From Turnera subulata (Eukaryota > Streptophyta > Magnoliopsida > Malpighiales > Passifloraceae), in the NCBI GenBank assembly GCA_028386065.3, contig JAKUCV010001453.1, positions 164,711 through 228,710 of the forward strand: DNA of 64,000 nt, written 5' to 3'. The first letter of the stretch is position 1; every line of letters starts with the position of its first letter. A program made the translations under genes and the position numbers. Below, piece by piece: positions 21,341-32,932 of the stretch. A model generated the notes under the pieces. It searched no databases. It saw only the letters and a list, made by a program, of their open reading frames with translations, and was not told where the DNA came from.

Positions 21341-22660
21341 GAAAGTAAGCAGCTGGATCAAGATATTATTGAAATATATTATCAATATATAGTTGTTGAT
21401 CCTCAAACAAATTAGTGTGAACCTGAAGTTCAAAAGATGATTCATTTGCAGGAAAAATGATATGCAAGTGCCAGACATATAAAGTGACCAAATCTTGTAT
21501 TCCAACTGCAAATGCTCCTGTTCAAATTAATGTTCCAGAAGAACAAGAATAGTATTGCAAATGAATCTAAAGTATGCAAGAAGCGTAGAATATACTCGGT
21601 TCCAAAAGAAAATAGAATTCTCGATAGAGAGAAAGGAACAAAAGAGATAAGATGGCCCCAGTTAGAAAAGATGGCCTCAAGTAGAGGTTCATATTAAATG
21701 TCCTCCAGAAGAGGTCTTCTGACACAATTGATAAAGTTCCAGAAGTAACACAGGTATCTAAAATAAATGAAAATGATGAGATCTCAATTACAGTGTCAGG
21801 AATGTGATGGAACCGACGTGAAATAACCGTCGACGGAATATTTGTTTTATTTATAATATAGCGCTAAATAAAATGAGGATCATGAACCTACATCTAGTGG
21901 TCAATGTAGGCGTAGAATAATTGGTCAAATTGAGAAACATGATTAAGGCTGTGTTAGACTCGCAAGTGAAGCAAGATATTTTCCGGACTTGTAGTCCGTA
22001 CACCAGATGGTGTAGAACCAGTCGATTGAAAAATGGATATTTGTGCAAAAAGGAAATCATAATAGAGAAATTCAAAGCACGGCTTATCGCACAAGGTTTT
22101 ACCCAAACAGCTTGATATTAATTGTGAGGAGATATACTCCCTAGTGGTGGATGCAATTATTTTTGATAAGTCTGGCATAATATAAAAAATTAGAAACGCA
22201 TCTAATAGATGCCCTTACAGCCTATATTTCTATGGATCCATATATCATGACGTATATAAGAGAATCCCTGAAGGATTCAAGTTGCTTAAAGCAACTAATT
22301 CCCGAGAATATACAAAATTAAGTTAAATTGATGGTTTAAACCAATTTGCGTGTGCATAGTATAAAGTATGTGCATGAATTTATTTTTGCTTATGTTGATA
22401 ATTCATATGTGTTTTTGTAATTTAAATATTATTGGAACTCCTAGAGAAGCTTCCAAATGCCGTGCTATGATGAAAAATCTCATAAAGAATTAGATTGGTC
22501 CTGAAGTACCCTATCTAAGTGCAATTTTTCTTGCTATTAACATAAAGCCTGAAGCTTTTGCTATAAATTTATTTGCAAAATATAATTTTGCTCTAACGTA
22601 TTTATATTGGAATATAATATATAAATACATATTCTATTATCTTGGTATATGGAATTATTT
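21341..22660 (+). pseudogene. Copia reverse transcriptase remnant
   Basis: Around 21990-22160 shifted frames contain TPDGVEP, KWIFVQKRN, FKARLIAQGF and the YSPLVVDA-like region that opens the Copia RT. Later pieces are weaker. Palindromes GTTCCAGAAGAAC (near 21532), CCTCCAGAAGAGG (21703), GAATCCCTGAAGGATTC (22262) and AAAGCCTGAAGCTTT (22546) are spread through it. No intact catalytic YVDD was found. Confidence 0.65.
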
Positions 22661-23040
22661 TAACCTTGTGAGGCCAAGGTGCATCTAGTTGGTTTTGCAG
22701 ATGTAGGTCTTTTATTTGATCCACATAAAGCACAGGCAGATACATCAAGTATCATTGTGACCAGAAAACAAAGTATCGTTGTTGCCTCTTCAAATAATGG
22801 AGAAATTATGTTCATACGTGAAGTTAGCCGAGAATGTGCTTGGCTAAGATCGATGATGCAGCATAGTCAAGATTCATATGGATTAGTTAGCAAGGAAGAT
22901 GTTCCACTGACGATTTATGAAGATAATGCTAGCTGCATTGCCCAATTGAAGGGAGGATACATCAAGAGTCATTCAAGTGACATCTGGAAGATTTATTTAC
23001 AAAATCAGTTCTTACTACAACTTTTGAAGAATTGATGAAC
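22661..23040 (+). pseudogene. Copia RNase H remnant
   Basis: The open frame from 22679 carries VGFADVGLLFDPHKA (active-site DAG region, here DVG), SIVVASSNNGEI (usual TTVATSSNHAE), SRECAWLRSMMQH and IYEDNASCIAQLKGGYIKS, the classic order of a Copia RNase H domain. The A-to-V change after the catalytic Asp, the loss of the following domain end and the absence of an upstream frame show it is inactive. Confidence 0.88.
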
Positions 23041-23225
23041 AGGATTGGTTTATGGAGAATTCGAGATATCAAGGGATGCCAAAATCAGGGGTAGTAGAAT
23101 ACGCACTCCACTCTTTTTTCCTTCACCAAGTTTTTGTCCTACTGGGTTTTTCTTGGTAAGGTTTTTAACGAGGCAGTACTTCCTAAGCGTATTCTATCTA
23201 AGGTGCAATGACATTCAAGGGGGAG
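23041..23225 (+). other. Copia 3' internal end and polypurine tract
   Basis: AATGACATTCAAGGGGGAG directly precedes the right LTR; AAGGGGGAG is the plus-strand primer tract. Confidence 0.85.
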
Positions 23226-23704
23226 TGTTATAAATAAATCATGGTGAATGTCATTGTTACCATCCAGTAAAACTCATTTTTACCATACCCGAATTTACCC
23301 CCGGTATATACTTTACCCATACACCAAACTTCTACTTGGAATTATCTCTTTGGCTAATTACCCTCCATGATTCCATTTGTCCTAATCCTAATATCATCTT
23401 CCTTTGCCTAACATCCCTTTGATTTTATTCTTTTAAATTAATCATACTTATTTGCTTTTATCCTCCCATTTTCAACTATAAATACCCCTTCATTCCTTCA
23501 CTTTCATACACTTACAACCCACCATAAACTTCACTCTCTTCTCATTCCATACACTTCTCTTCCAATCTCCCTCCATCTAAATTTATTATTCTTTTTTATA
23601 TATTTTTATTAAAAGTGTATTATTATTACCAAAGTTTTATTATTACCTTGATCAAGTTTGTATTATTCCATCAAATAGTGAAAATCTTCCCCAATTTTAT
23701 AACA
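23226..23704 (+). repeat. 3' LTR of the Copia element
   Basis: 479 bp, TGTTATAAAT...TTTTATAACA, partner of 11082-11560. Confidence 0.93.
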
Positions 23705-23754
23705 GTCGGTCAATATTAATGATAGTATTTAAATAAACCCGAATGGACCACTGT

Positions 23755-23882
23755 AGTAGTCCCTCCATTCCATTTTAACTGGTGTTTAAGCAAATTAATT
23801 TTTACAGCTATTTAATATACTTTCTTAATAGGTGTGTAGATTTCTTAAATGTCAATAAAAATAGAATGGAAAGAGTAGTTAT
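23755..23882. mobile_element. Small Stowaway-like MITE
   Basis: The left end contains GTCCCTCCATTCCATTTTA and the right end the inverted TAGAATGGAAAGAGTAGTTA. The arms match over about 35 bp with a few mismatches. Total about 128 bp, non-coding. TA dinucleotides flank both ends. Confidence 0.65.
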
Positions 23883-24239
23883 TCTAACTCGACTAAGGAA
23901 TCTCAAGTTGGAGTCTTGGGAACCTAATACTTTAGGGGGTTAGAAGCCCGAACTTTTTTAGTTCCTATCAAAAGTGTGCTAGCCTAGGTTACTGAGGAAA
24001 AAAAAGATAGAATTCAAACAGACATGCTCATATCAATTTAAATTACAATGGATGATAGAATTTTATCATATTCCTTTCCATAGTCTATCATGACATGATA
24101 ATATTAGAAACGGAATAAGGCCACCAAATGGAAACCTCATTTAGCATCTTGGCCGTTGGTTACTTTCCCAAAAGGCCAGGCGTTTTGGATCTAAACTGCC
24201 TTCCAGGCTAGAATAAACTCTTCTTTCCAAATTTAGTCT
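23883..24239. other. Non-coding spacer
   Basis: No gene or repeat structure recognised between the small MITE and the foldback element. Confidence 0.4.
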
Positions 24240-24348
24240 AAAAAGAATGGGGATAAGGGTATTTTGAGTCCTAAACTTTTCAAAATTGATATTTGAGTCC
24301 TAAACTTTTGCGATAAGAGCATTTTGAGTCCTAAACCTTTATCAAAAG

Positions 24349-27300
24349 TGAAACGCCTCGACCCGTATTTACCAGCCTCAGTAAACACGTGCCGGAACTG
24401 TACAACAGTAGATACAACATGAGACACGGTCCAACGGCCCAAAGATAATATCAAAATAAACATCAGAAATCTGGCCCTTCGGCCCAACATCAAAACACAT
24501 CACCCAAATCCGGGAATCAAAATTATAGCACAGCGGAAGCAATTATAATCTCAAGACACCATATGCAAAACCTGATGCAATCTAATGGATCCGAGTCCTG
24601 CCCGAGGAATAACGCCGCAGCCTGTCTGGAATGTATTATACCTGAACCACAAATAACCCAACCTACAGGAAGAAAGCCCGCAGGTGAGGGGTGAGTCCGA
24701 AGTGCTCACCAACAAAGGATAAACAGAGATATGCAGGCAACCATAATAATTTCGAAGAAAATACCAGCAAAAGACAACTTAAGAATCAACCAAATCATGA
24801 CTGAGCCAAGACCAAAAGAATATTTTATTATTATTACCAATTTTATCTTCCGGGCCCCCTCACGGATAAGTTAGGGTCGTACCAGGTTATCAACCTATTC
24901 CTGGTGCCAGATCAAAAAGAACCCGGGATCAACTTCTCAATATCAAATCTCAGGGATCAACATCCCAATCAAACCGGCATCAACATGCCCATCACAAGTA
25001 ACCCAGATCATGGCCACCACAAAACAATCTCAAACCATCCGGTCGTACCTCTACTTACCACATGACAATTAAGTCATATCCATTCCAGAACCAAATCACA
25101 GGAATCGACATCCCAAACCCAAAACCAAAGACACGACTCACTTATTAACTTTTCCAATTTTAATATCCGGGCCCCGTCACTGGACAAGCTAGGGTCGTAC
25201 CTGGTTATTAACTAATTCCGGATGCCAGGCCAAAAAAACCCGGGATCAACATCCCTATAACAAACCAATCCGGGATCAACTTCTTAATATCCAAATCAAA
25301 CCGGGATCAACAACCCAATACCAAGAAACCGGCCATGACACCAGAGAACTAGCCTCTAACCATCTAGTCGTACCACTACTTTCCGCATGACAATAAAATC
25401 ATCATCTCAAATCAACTTTCAATTTCCATTTTCTTTTTCCCAATTATCCATATCACAGTTTATTCCAATTATCCAATCACAACACAGTCTATCGACAACA
25501 ATCACAATATCCATAACAGTCAAACAATTAACCAACTTCCTACTAACTCAAGTTATACAACAGACCAATCCATCAATAGTTTCATAGCACCAATTACTCA
25601 CAATCCAACATCAATCATAACACAGTATCCAAGAAACCAATAACAGTCAACACAATAATTCAATCAAGCAGAACAATATCAAAGAATCACACACAAAACC
25701 AACATCAACAAATCCATATCATCAAATATCCAACAATAATATATATCATCACAATTTCCAATATTCATTTTCTCAAGTTATTCAACTTTCCATTATCACA
25801 AGTTAATCCACAGACCAAATCATCAACATTTCATAACACCAATTATTCTCAATTAACAGTTCAACATCAATTACAATACAATATTTACAGAACCGATAAC
25901 ACAGTCCAACAACAACAACAACAATAACCATAGTAGTCAAATAACCAACACAATTCCATATCATCAAATATTCAACAACAATATATATATATATCATCAC
26001 AATTTCCAAACACCAATCACTCACAGGTAGTATAACCAACAGTATATCAGCACACAATAGTTCAACCGAATAACTAGAACACACCAAGTATTATAGGCAA
26101 CATATCAAGGGTTATCCATCCTCACCTTAGCCGATTATCAGTTATGGAGTCTCAACAGGTTCCAAAGCCAGTTCCTCAGAATGTTGCTTGATACCAGCTC
26201 CTATATAGCAAATAACAATGCACACATAAGATGCACATAATTGGTATGACATGATGCCATAAACTATAAATTAAGCATCATCCCCCTCGGTTATACGTCT
26301 CGGTTATATTCATAAAATTATCTTTAATCGTTTTAAATCCTTTTTCGAAAATAATACATCGTACGTATATCCGAATATTACTTTGGTATTTAATACTTTA
26401 ATTAAAACTCTTTCCAAATTATTTTTATGAAGATATTTATCGTTTCCCAAAAATATGGTTATCATAAAATAATTTTCCTAAGAAGATATACATTTTCAAA
26501 ATTATTTACTTAAAATAATTATACTTTTCCAAAAATACAATTATTATAACATAATTTTCCTGGAAATATAACGTATGCTTATACTCCTAAAATATTTTAT
26601 GATATATGTATTCTTTTCAAAATAATTACTATACAGTAATTTTGCAAAGGATATAATTCATATTTTAATTACCTTAGTTTCTTGAAAATAATATAACATG
26701 ATAATTACTTTATTTATTTTCACAAAATATAACCATATACTATATATTTATTTTTCCCAGAAAATATATAATTTATATATATATGTATTTTTCCAGAATA
26801 AATTTATTGTTATTATTATTATTATTTTTTTAATTTCCGGACTGGGCCATGTATAACCCACTGCACAGGTCCAACCAAGGCCATGCTAGAGCCCAGGCAG
26901 ACCCAAGCAGCAGGCCCAGGTCAGCAGTCCAAGCCCAAGCGCACAAGGGTCCAGACGCATCCGGGTCAACCCGACCAAGAGTCATGACCCGGTGGCAGAA
27001 ACGGGTCACTCACCCACATGCTGCAGATGGCACGGCGGTTGTTGGCGGTGCGACGTGATGAGCGAATGGCAGCATCACGGGAATGGAGGTTGCAGGTGCT
27101 CGCGGCGGCGGCGAGGAGAGGAAACGCGAGGGAAAGAGACAGTGGATCCGGGCGGCTCTGCTCGTCAGGTCTCCACGGAACGGCGACGCGAGGAAGCAGA
27201 CGTCGGGGCTGTTGGTGCATCGGCGAGGAAGAGAGGAGGGCGATCGTCGGGCAGCGTGGAGATGAAGAGAGGCGCTCGGCTGCTGATGTGGCGGTCGTCG

Positions 27301-28094
27301 CGAGCAGACGAGGAGGCGGCGCCGAGCAGCACCTGGCGGAAAGGAAGAAGAGAAGGTGGTGGTGCTGTAGTTTGGGAAGGCTCGGCCGGTGGTGGTGCAA
27401 ATGGTGATGGTGTCGGGTGGTCTCGGGTTGTGTGTGGTGTGGTGGTCTCGGTGGCGGAGGCGGTTCGGTCATGGGGAGGAGAAGAAAGGTGATGGGGGTG
27501 ATGATGAGGTGGCGGGTTTTGGATGGTGTGTTTGTTGTTTTTTTTTTCTTTACTTGGTTAATCTGTGTGATTTGCAGGTACTGGAAAAAAAAAAAATGAA
27601 GCTGCAGGTGAAACTTTGCAGAGGAGAGGATGAAGGTGTGGAGGCTGGTATGGTGGCTATGGGTTGCAGGCAGAAGAAAAAGAGACCCTGGGTTGTGTGT
27701 TTACAGGAGGAAGAAGAAGAGATGATGTGCACTGGAAGTAGATGAAGGCACGGGTATCACAGGAGAAAGGTAAGTCACAGGCATAACAGGAGAAGGCGGC
27801 TGCAAAACTCAATTATGCAGTCGTGTACCGTCCGGACTAGAAAATAACTGATATACCACATTAGTTATATTTCTGGTGTGGTTTTCTGAGGATTCCGAGA
27901 CCCGAAAAAAAATATCAACTTTGGTCAGTAAAATCCACAGAAAAATCCCGAGCGCGGAAAAAACCTCGGTTTCGAAAAACGATGCCCGATTTACCTTAAA
28001 TTAATTACCCAAGATTAAATTCATAGGTAAATCACTGTAGGAAAACTTTTACAGTCCCGGTAAAAAATACCAAATTTTTACCCGGACTGTTACA
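24349..28094 (-). repeat. LTR of element C (left; 3' LTR in element orientation)
   Basis: 3746 bp. It has the conserved block with GGTGAGGGGTGAGTC (about 24680), GGGATCAACATCCC-type palindromes (24925-25330), a long A/C-rich then AT-rich stretch (25390-26840) and a GC-rich block (26850-27490) whose open frames run on several frames of both strands. It ends in TTTTTACCCGGACTGTTACA. Internal sequence differs strongly from the A and D LTRs except in the conserved blocks. Confidence 0.85.
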
Positions 28095-28278
28095 TTCTAC
28101 CCACCTTAAAAAGAATTTCGTCCTCGAAATTCCGTCTTATCCGTGGGTCCTACCACAATAAGCTTCTAGTACACTCCACCAGCTGTCCGAACTCAACACG
28201 ATATCCCGTTTATACCCTTACGCGTCTCTGGCTCCCTTATAACAACCGATCCTGATAATGGGCAAACCACTCTCTGAC
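28095..28278 (+). promoter_or_regulatory. Purine-tract junction of C and ORF A upstream region
   Basis: CTACCCACCTTAAAAAGAAT (reversed purine tract) followed by TTTCGTCCTCGAAATTCCG, then the ORF A upstream stretch with GTGGGTCCTACCAC (a perfect 14-bp palindrome), GATAAGC-like ATAAGCTTCT and CTTATAACAACC before the ATG. Confidence 0.55.
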
Positions 28279-28677
28279 ATGGATTCTCCCATAAGAAAGA
28301 GGACGACTTCTGACTCAGAGGAGCTGAGCTATACCGGTGGTGTTAATCCCTTTACAGACTCCGATGAAGAACCTCCGAAGAAACGCTTCAAAACGAACAT
28401 CATCAGTCTGAAAGAGCATATGGTCGTCTCTAGGAGATGGCGAAAGAAACCTGTTGGCAAGGAGGAGCCATCCGGTCACACGGATGCTGATGAAAAGAAG
28501 GGCAAGGCAACTTCTCTCAGCGATACCCCACTGCAGACACTGACGCAACTGAACACTTCACTTAAGAAGGTCAGCTTGGCGGTGATGCAGATCGAACTGG
28601 CGTGTGCGGAACTCTCCTCCCAGTTGAAAAACATACAAAAACTTGTAAAAGAACTAGAGAAACAAATAACTCCATAG
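28279..28677 (+). CDS. Cassette ORF A, element C copy (open, 132 aa); unknown protein
   Basis: Complete frame. Acidic start MDSPIRKRTTSDSEE, DSDEEPPKKRFK (27-38), a second basic cluster SRRWRKK (51-57), a variable middle, then a heptad-like C-terminus from about residue 85 (LTQLNTSLKKVSLAVMQIEL) to the end, suggesting a coiled coil. I chose the ATG at 28279 because all other copies start at the equivalent MDSPIR. An in-frame ATG at 28258 exists only here. AATAAA follows at about 28707. The position of ORF A before ORF B is the same in A, C, D and S. No known domain recognised. Nuclear location and oligomerisation are inferred from composition only. Confidence 0.72.
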   Translation: MDSPIRKRTTSDSEELSYTGGVNPFTDSDEEPPKKRFKTNIISLKEHMVVSRRWRKKPVGKEEPSGHTDADEKKGKATSLSDTPLQTLTQLNTSLKKVSLAVMQIELACAELSSQLKNIQKLVKELEKQITP

Positions 28678-29815
28678 AGTACTTCTTCTTTATTGTTAAA
28701 CTATTATGAAAAATAAATAAACAAGCTTTTTCCTTTATAAAACAAATCTCTCTTTATAATATAAAAACTTATGTTAAATAGAAAAACAAAACATTTAAAA
28801 ACAGAACAAAACCAATAAGAAGGAAATAAAATCAAGCATAAAGAAATTAAAACAAAACATGTTTCCAAGTCCATCGCTCTAGATCGGTCGTATAGGTCCT
28901 CGAACCAGAGAAACGCAACTCACATAACTGACGGAGATGTCATTTCTCCTTGTGAAAAGACGTCCGTTAACTCGCAAGGTGATGATCACGAGAACATCCT
29001 GTGCCCCTCGAAAGAAACGATATCCACCTGTCCACAAGCCAAAAACGTCCTCCAGATATCGTATCCCTCCATGAGTTCCAAACAAGTGTAACCTTGTCAC
29101 ACATGCACTCTACTCGAGGTATGGTCCCATCAATCTAGCCACAGCGATCACGGATGTATGTGATAAAAGATGAAGAAAATATAGAAAAAGCCATAAAAAG
29201 AAAAGCCAAGATAGCCAGGGCGAAAAAAAATTGTGAGATGGAAAAGAGCTGAAATACACTTGCGTTTGTAGCCCAAAACACACAAAGTGATGAAGCAATA
29301 AATGAGGCAACGACAAAATTTTCAAAAAGCAACATCTTGAAGAATGAAAACGGTTTGGAGTTTTGTGAAAAGAATCTACTTTTCCTATCCCCGAAATATA
29401 TTTTATTTTATTTTCTTTTTCTTTTTCTTTACCTTTGTTCTTTTTTTCTTTTTTTCTTTTTTATTTTTTTTCTTTTCATTTCCATCTCTTCTGCTTTTTT
29501 TTTACTGTTTCTTTTTTTCTCTTTCCTTTTCTTTTCTTTTACTTTATTTTTTTCTTCGTTTATTTTCTTTTACTTTATTTTTTTTTCTTCGTTTCTTTTC
29601 TATTTCCTTCTCTCTCTCTTTTTTTTTTCTTCGGGAACAGGTGGGGTCTATACTTTGAAAAATAAAACGGTAACCATACTTCCCCTAAGAGTATAAAAGA
29701 CAGTGCGGTGAGAAGCAATCATCAAAAGCATTTTGAAAGCGAGTTTTGTAAAACACATTTAGAAAAATTAAACACAAAACACATTCAGAAAAAACACACA
29801 ACTCGCCCAGACAGA
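28678..29815 (+). other. Cassette spacer of element C with a long pyrimidine tract
   Basis: Equivalent to the A and D spacers but with an extra T/C-rich block at 29400-29635 (on the plus strand). It holds GATCACGAGAACATCCTGTG and, 117 bp before the ORF B ATG, TATAAAAG (29692-29699). The open frames over the T/C tract are phenylalanine/serine-rich and compositional. Confidence 0.55.
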
Positions 29816-29886
29816 ATGCCTGCTCCATCATCTGTCTTCTTCGTCGAGGGTGCCTCCCTCGGAAGAAGAAACCGGTTGGCCTACAG
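29816..29886 (+). pseudogene. Cassette ORF B, element C copy, 5' part (cut by element D)
   Basis: ATG intact; 23 codons (MPAPSSVFFVEGASLGRR...) run to the TACAG target site of element D. The frame resumes at 38868. Confidence 0.8.
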
Positions 29887-31372
29887 TGAAACGCCCCGAC
29901 CCGTATTTGTCGTACATAGTAAACACGTGCCGAAACTGTAACGACCCAACCAAACAAGCCCAACATACAGTGTATATAACAGAAATTCGGGCTCAACAAC
30001 CCAAAATAAAAACATCAATAACGTCATAACCGGCCCAATGGCCCAACAATAGCAATATAATGCACAGCGGAAGACTTAATAACTCACAAAGACACTGTAT
30101 GCGACACATGATGCAAACTATGGATCCAAGTCCTGTCCAAGGGATTACGCCGCAGCCTATCTGGAATGCACCAAACCTGTACCACAAATAACTCATTCTA
30201 CGGGATGAAAGCCCGCAGGTGAGGGGTGAGTCCGAAGTGCTCACCGACGAAGGATAGACAATCAATATGCAACACTATAATTACTCAAGGTCAAAAACAA
30301 CAAGCATAACAGCCAAACCAAAAGACAAGACCCAAAACTGGTCCAAGACCAAAAAACTTAAACAAAAACCAATTTCTAATTTTATCTTTCCGAGCCCCGT
30401 CACGGATAAGCTAGGGGTCAGACCTGGTTATCAACATATTCTGGGTGCCAGACCAAATCCAAGAGAACCCAGGGATCGACATCCCAAAAATAAGAACCCA
30501 GGGATAGACATCCCAAATATAATCACGGGATAGACATCCCAAGCATAGACATGCTTATCACAAGTAACCCAGGTCATGGCCACCACAAAACAGTCTTAAA
30601 CCATCGAGTCGTACCACTACTTACCACGTGACAATTATATTATCATCATTCAAAACCAAATCACAGGGATCAACATCCCTAACCAAAATACCGGGATAGA
30701 CATCCCATCCAAAACCTAGGATCGACATCCTTATCACAAATTATTATTTAGTCCATTATTCTTATACCAAAAACACAAAGATAAACCTCCAAAAACTCAA
30801 CGTACAGGGATAAACATCTCAAAACCAAATCAAGATACTGGGATAAACATCCCGAATCAAACCACAACAGAAGCAACAACCAACAGTGTAATAATCATCA
30901 AACACTATAATCGAGTAATATAGGCACATATTGAAGGAAATCCATCCTCACCTTGGCCGATTACTCAACTCCGGAGACAATGACCGGTCCCAAGCCGGCT
31001 CCTCGAGAAACTGCCAGATATCAAAACCTATACAATAAAACAGCATGCTCACATAAATGCACATAATAGGTATGCTATGATGCCAATACTGCGAAATAAA
31101 CCCATCTCGGTTACATATCTTTTATTATTTCCCTTTACTGAAAATATTATACTATACGTATATCCGAATATAATTTCGGTAGCATACTTTAATTAAAACT
31201 CTTTTAAAAATATTTCCATAAATTAATTATACTTTTCCCAAAATATAATCACCAAAATTTCCCAGAAAAATAATAGCGTATTTATAATTTTCAAAAAATA
31301 TATATAGTATTTATTTTTTCTAAATATATATAATAATATTTTCCAACACAAAATATAATTACCTTTAATTTT

Positions 31373-31444
31373 GGCGTAACGACCTGGGCACTGTCTCGGA
31401 GAGAGGCTCAGTGAAATAGACATGTCTGTGAAGATGCGGGCTAC

Positions 31445-31446
<2 letters not shown>
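31373..31446 (+). other. Organellar (probably plastid) 23S rRNA fragment, about 74 bp
   Basis: GGCGTAACGACCTGGGCACT...GGCTCAGTGAAATAGACATG...GTGAAGATGCGGGCTACCT matches from memory the conserved region of bacterial-type 23S rRNA shortly before the peptidyl-transferase loop (GGCGTAACGAT, GAGACTCAGTGAAAT, TGTGAAGATGC), in its plant organellar form. The equivalent place in the partner LTR (near 37808) goes directly from TTTAATTTTC to a TA run with no such sequence. It is therefore an insertion into this LTR alone, likely filler DNA at a repaired break. Confidence 0.85.

Positions 31447-31447
<1 letters not shown>

Positions 31448-31494
<47 letters not shown>
31448..31494. repeat. (TA)n microsatellite
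   Basis: About 23 TA units immediately after the rRNA fragment. A shorter TA run is at the same place in the partner LTR (about 37817-37839). Confidence 0.95.
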
Positions 31495-31496
<2 letters not shown>

Positions 31497-32744
31497 CACA
31501 ACCATAACTTTCCAGGGAAAATAATATATATATAAAATTTCCAGGAATTATTTTCATGGTATATATATTTTTTTCCAAATAATAATAGTTTTTCCAAATC
31601 ATAACTTAATTATTTATCAAAGTATATATATTTATATTTTTCTCAAAATACCAGAATTAAATTGACCACAATTTTCTCAATGTGAATATATATTTTTTTT
31701 CAAAATTAAATACCAGGAAATAAATAAATATGTATATATATATTTTTTTATTTTTTTTTAAAATAAAACCGGACTGCCTAGGATCCAACCCGGCCGCGAC
31801 CCGCCCAGACGAATCGGGTCTTACCTTAGGAACGGCGGTCGGCGGCGCAGCAACGCGAGGGGAAACTGGTGCGGGCAAGAGGAGACGCTGGCGACGCGAG
31901 GAGCGGTGGAAGGGCGGCACTGCGTCGTCGGCAAGAGGCGACAGCCGTGGAGAAGTCAGATCCGCGGGTTCTGTCGCGGGTCAATGGCTCCCACAGGCGC
32001 GTCAGGCGGCGGAAGGCGACGAGGAGGGCGGCATTCAGTCGGCGACGGTGTGGCGAGGTCGATGGTGTCGGTTGTGCATCGAGCGGCCGCGCGGAACTCC
32101 AACTCGTGAACAGAAACAGGGGGAGCTCGGGGTGACGATGAACAGTGTCCCTCTTTCTTTTTTTTTCATTTTTCTTATTTTCTTTTTTTCCGATTTCAAT
32201 TTCAATTTCTTTTTTTTTCTCTTTTTTCTTTTTTCTTTTTTTTTCCTTCTCTCGGTTTTTTTCCCTTCTGTGTTTTTTTTTCTTTTCTTTTTTTCTTTTC
32301 TTTTTTTTCCTTTTTCTTCTTTTTTTTTCTCTCTTTTTTTCTTTCTCTTTTTTTTCTTTTCCTCTCTTTTTTTTCCTCTCCTCTTCATTTCTTCTCCTGC
32401 TTTCTTCTTCTTTTATAAACCGTGAAATTACTATTACACCTTTGAACTTCAATAATGCAGCTTGTCTGCATTATGGAGCGAGTCCGGTCCAGACCAGAAA
32501 ATAACTGATACCCTCTTGGTTATTTTCCGGTGTGATTTTTCCGAGGATTTCGGGACCCGAAAAATACCAACTTTTGGTCCGTAAAATCCACGGAAAAATC
32601 ACGAGCGCGGGAAAAGTATCGGTTACGAAAAACGACGCCCGATTTACCTTGAATTAATTACCCAAGATTAATTCAACGGTAAATCACGGTAAAAAAACTT
32701 TTACAGTCTCGGTAAAAATCCAAATTTTTACCCGAGCTGTTACA

Positions 32745-32932
32745 GCCTACCCACCTTAAAAAGAATTTCGTCCTCGAAATTCCGTCGTCTTATTCGTGGG
32801 TCCTACCATGATAAGCTTCTGGTATTCTCTACCAGGTGTCCAAACTCAACATGAGATACCGCTTATACCCTTAAGCGACATCTCCTCTGCTTATAAATAC
32901 CAACCTCATGACTGGCAAACTCACACACAGTC
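32745..32932 (+). promoter_or_regulatory. Purine-tract junction of D and ORF A promoter
   Basis: Reversed purine tract CTACCCACCTTAAAAAG next to the LTR, then the ORF A upstream region with CTTATACCCTTAAGCG and a TATA-like TATAAATA (about 32892-32899), 35-40 bp before the ORF A start position. Confidence 0.5.

Larger units (their letters stand above)
11082..23704 (+). mobile_element. Degraded Ty1/Copia LTR retrotransposon carrying nested insertions
   Basis: Two direct repeats of 479 bp each (11082-11560 and 23226-23704) start TGTTATAAATAAAT and end TTTTATAACA. Flanks are ATCGG (11077-11081) and GTCGG (23705-23709), a 5-bp target duplication with one mismatch. A primer-site-like block follows the left LTR and a purine tract precedes the right one, so the element reads rightward. 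Pol remnants occur in Copia order (integrase, RT, RNase H) between 20575 and 23040, broken by many stops. The middle is occupied by an ORF B cassette fragment that is itself split by Gypsy-type element A. Without the insertions the element is roughly 5-5.5 kb. Confidence 0.9.
29887..32744 (-). repeat. LTR of element D (left; 3' LTR in element orientation)
   Basis: 2858 bp: conserved block, GGGATNGACATCCC palindromes (30474-30862), AT-rich stretch (31080-31770), GC-rich block (31780-32150), pyrimidine tract (32150-32400). Compared with its partner it contains an extra organellar rRNA fragment and a longer TA run. It also retains several hundred bases at the GC/pyrimidine border (from about 31995) that the partner lacks. 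Confidence 0.88.

Noticed and set aside
29337..29696. Phenylalanine/serine/leucine-rich open frames over T/C tracts (also 14880-15200, 19264-19566, 32145-32504 and 38257-38622)
   Set aside because: Pure translation of polypyrimidine sequence; no conserved protein.
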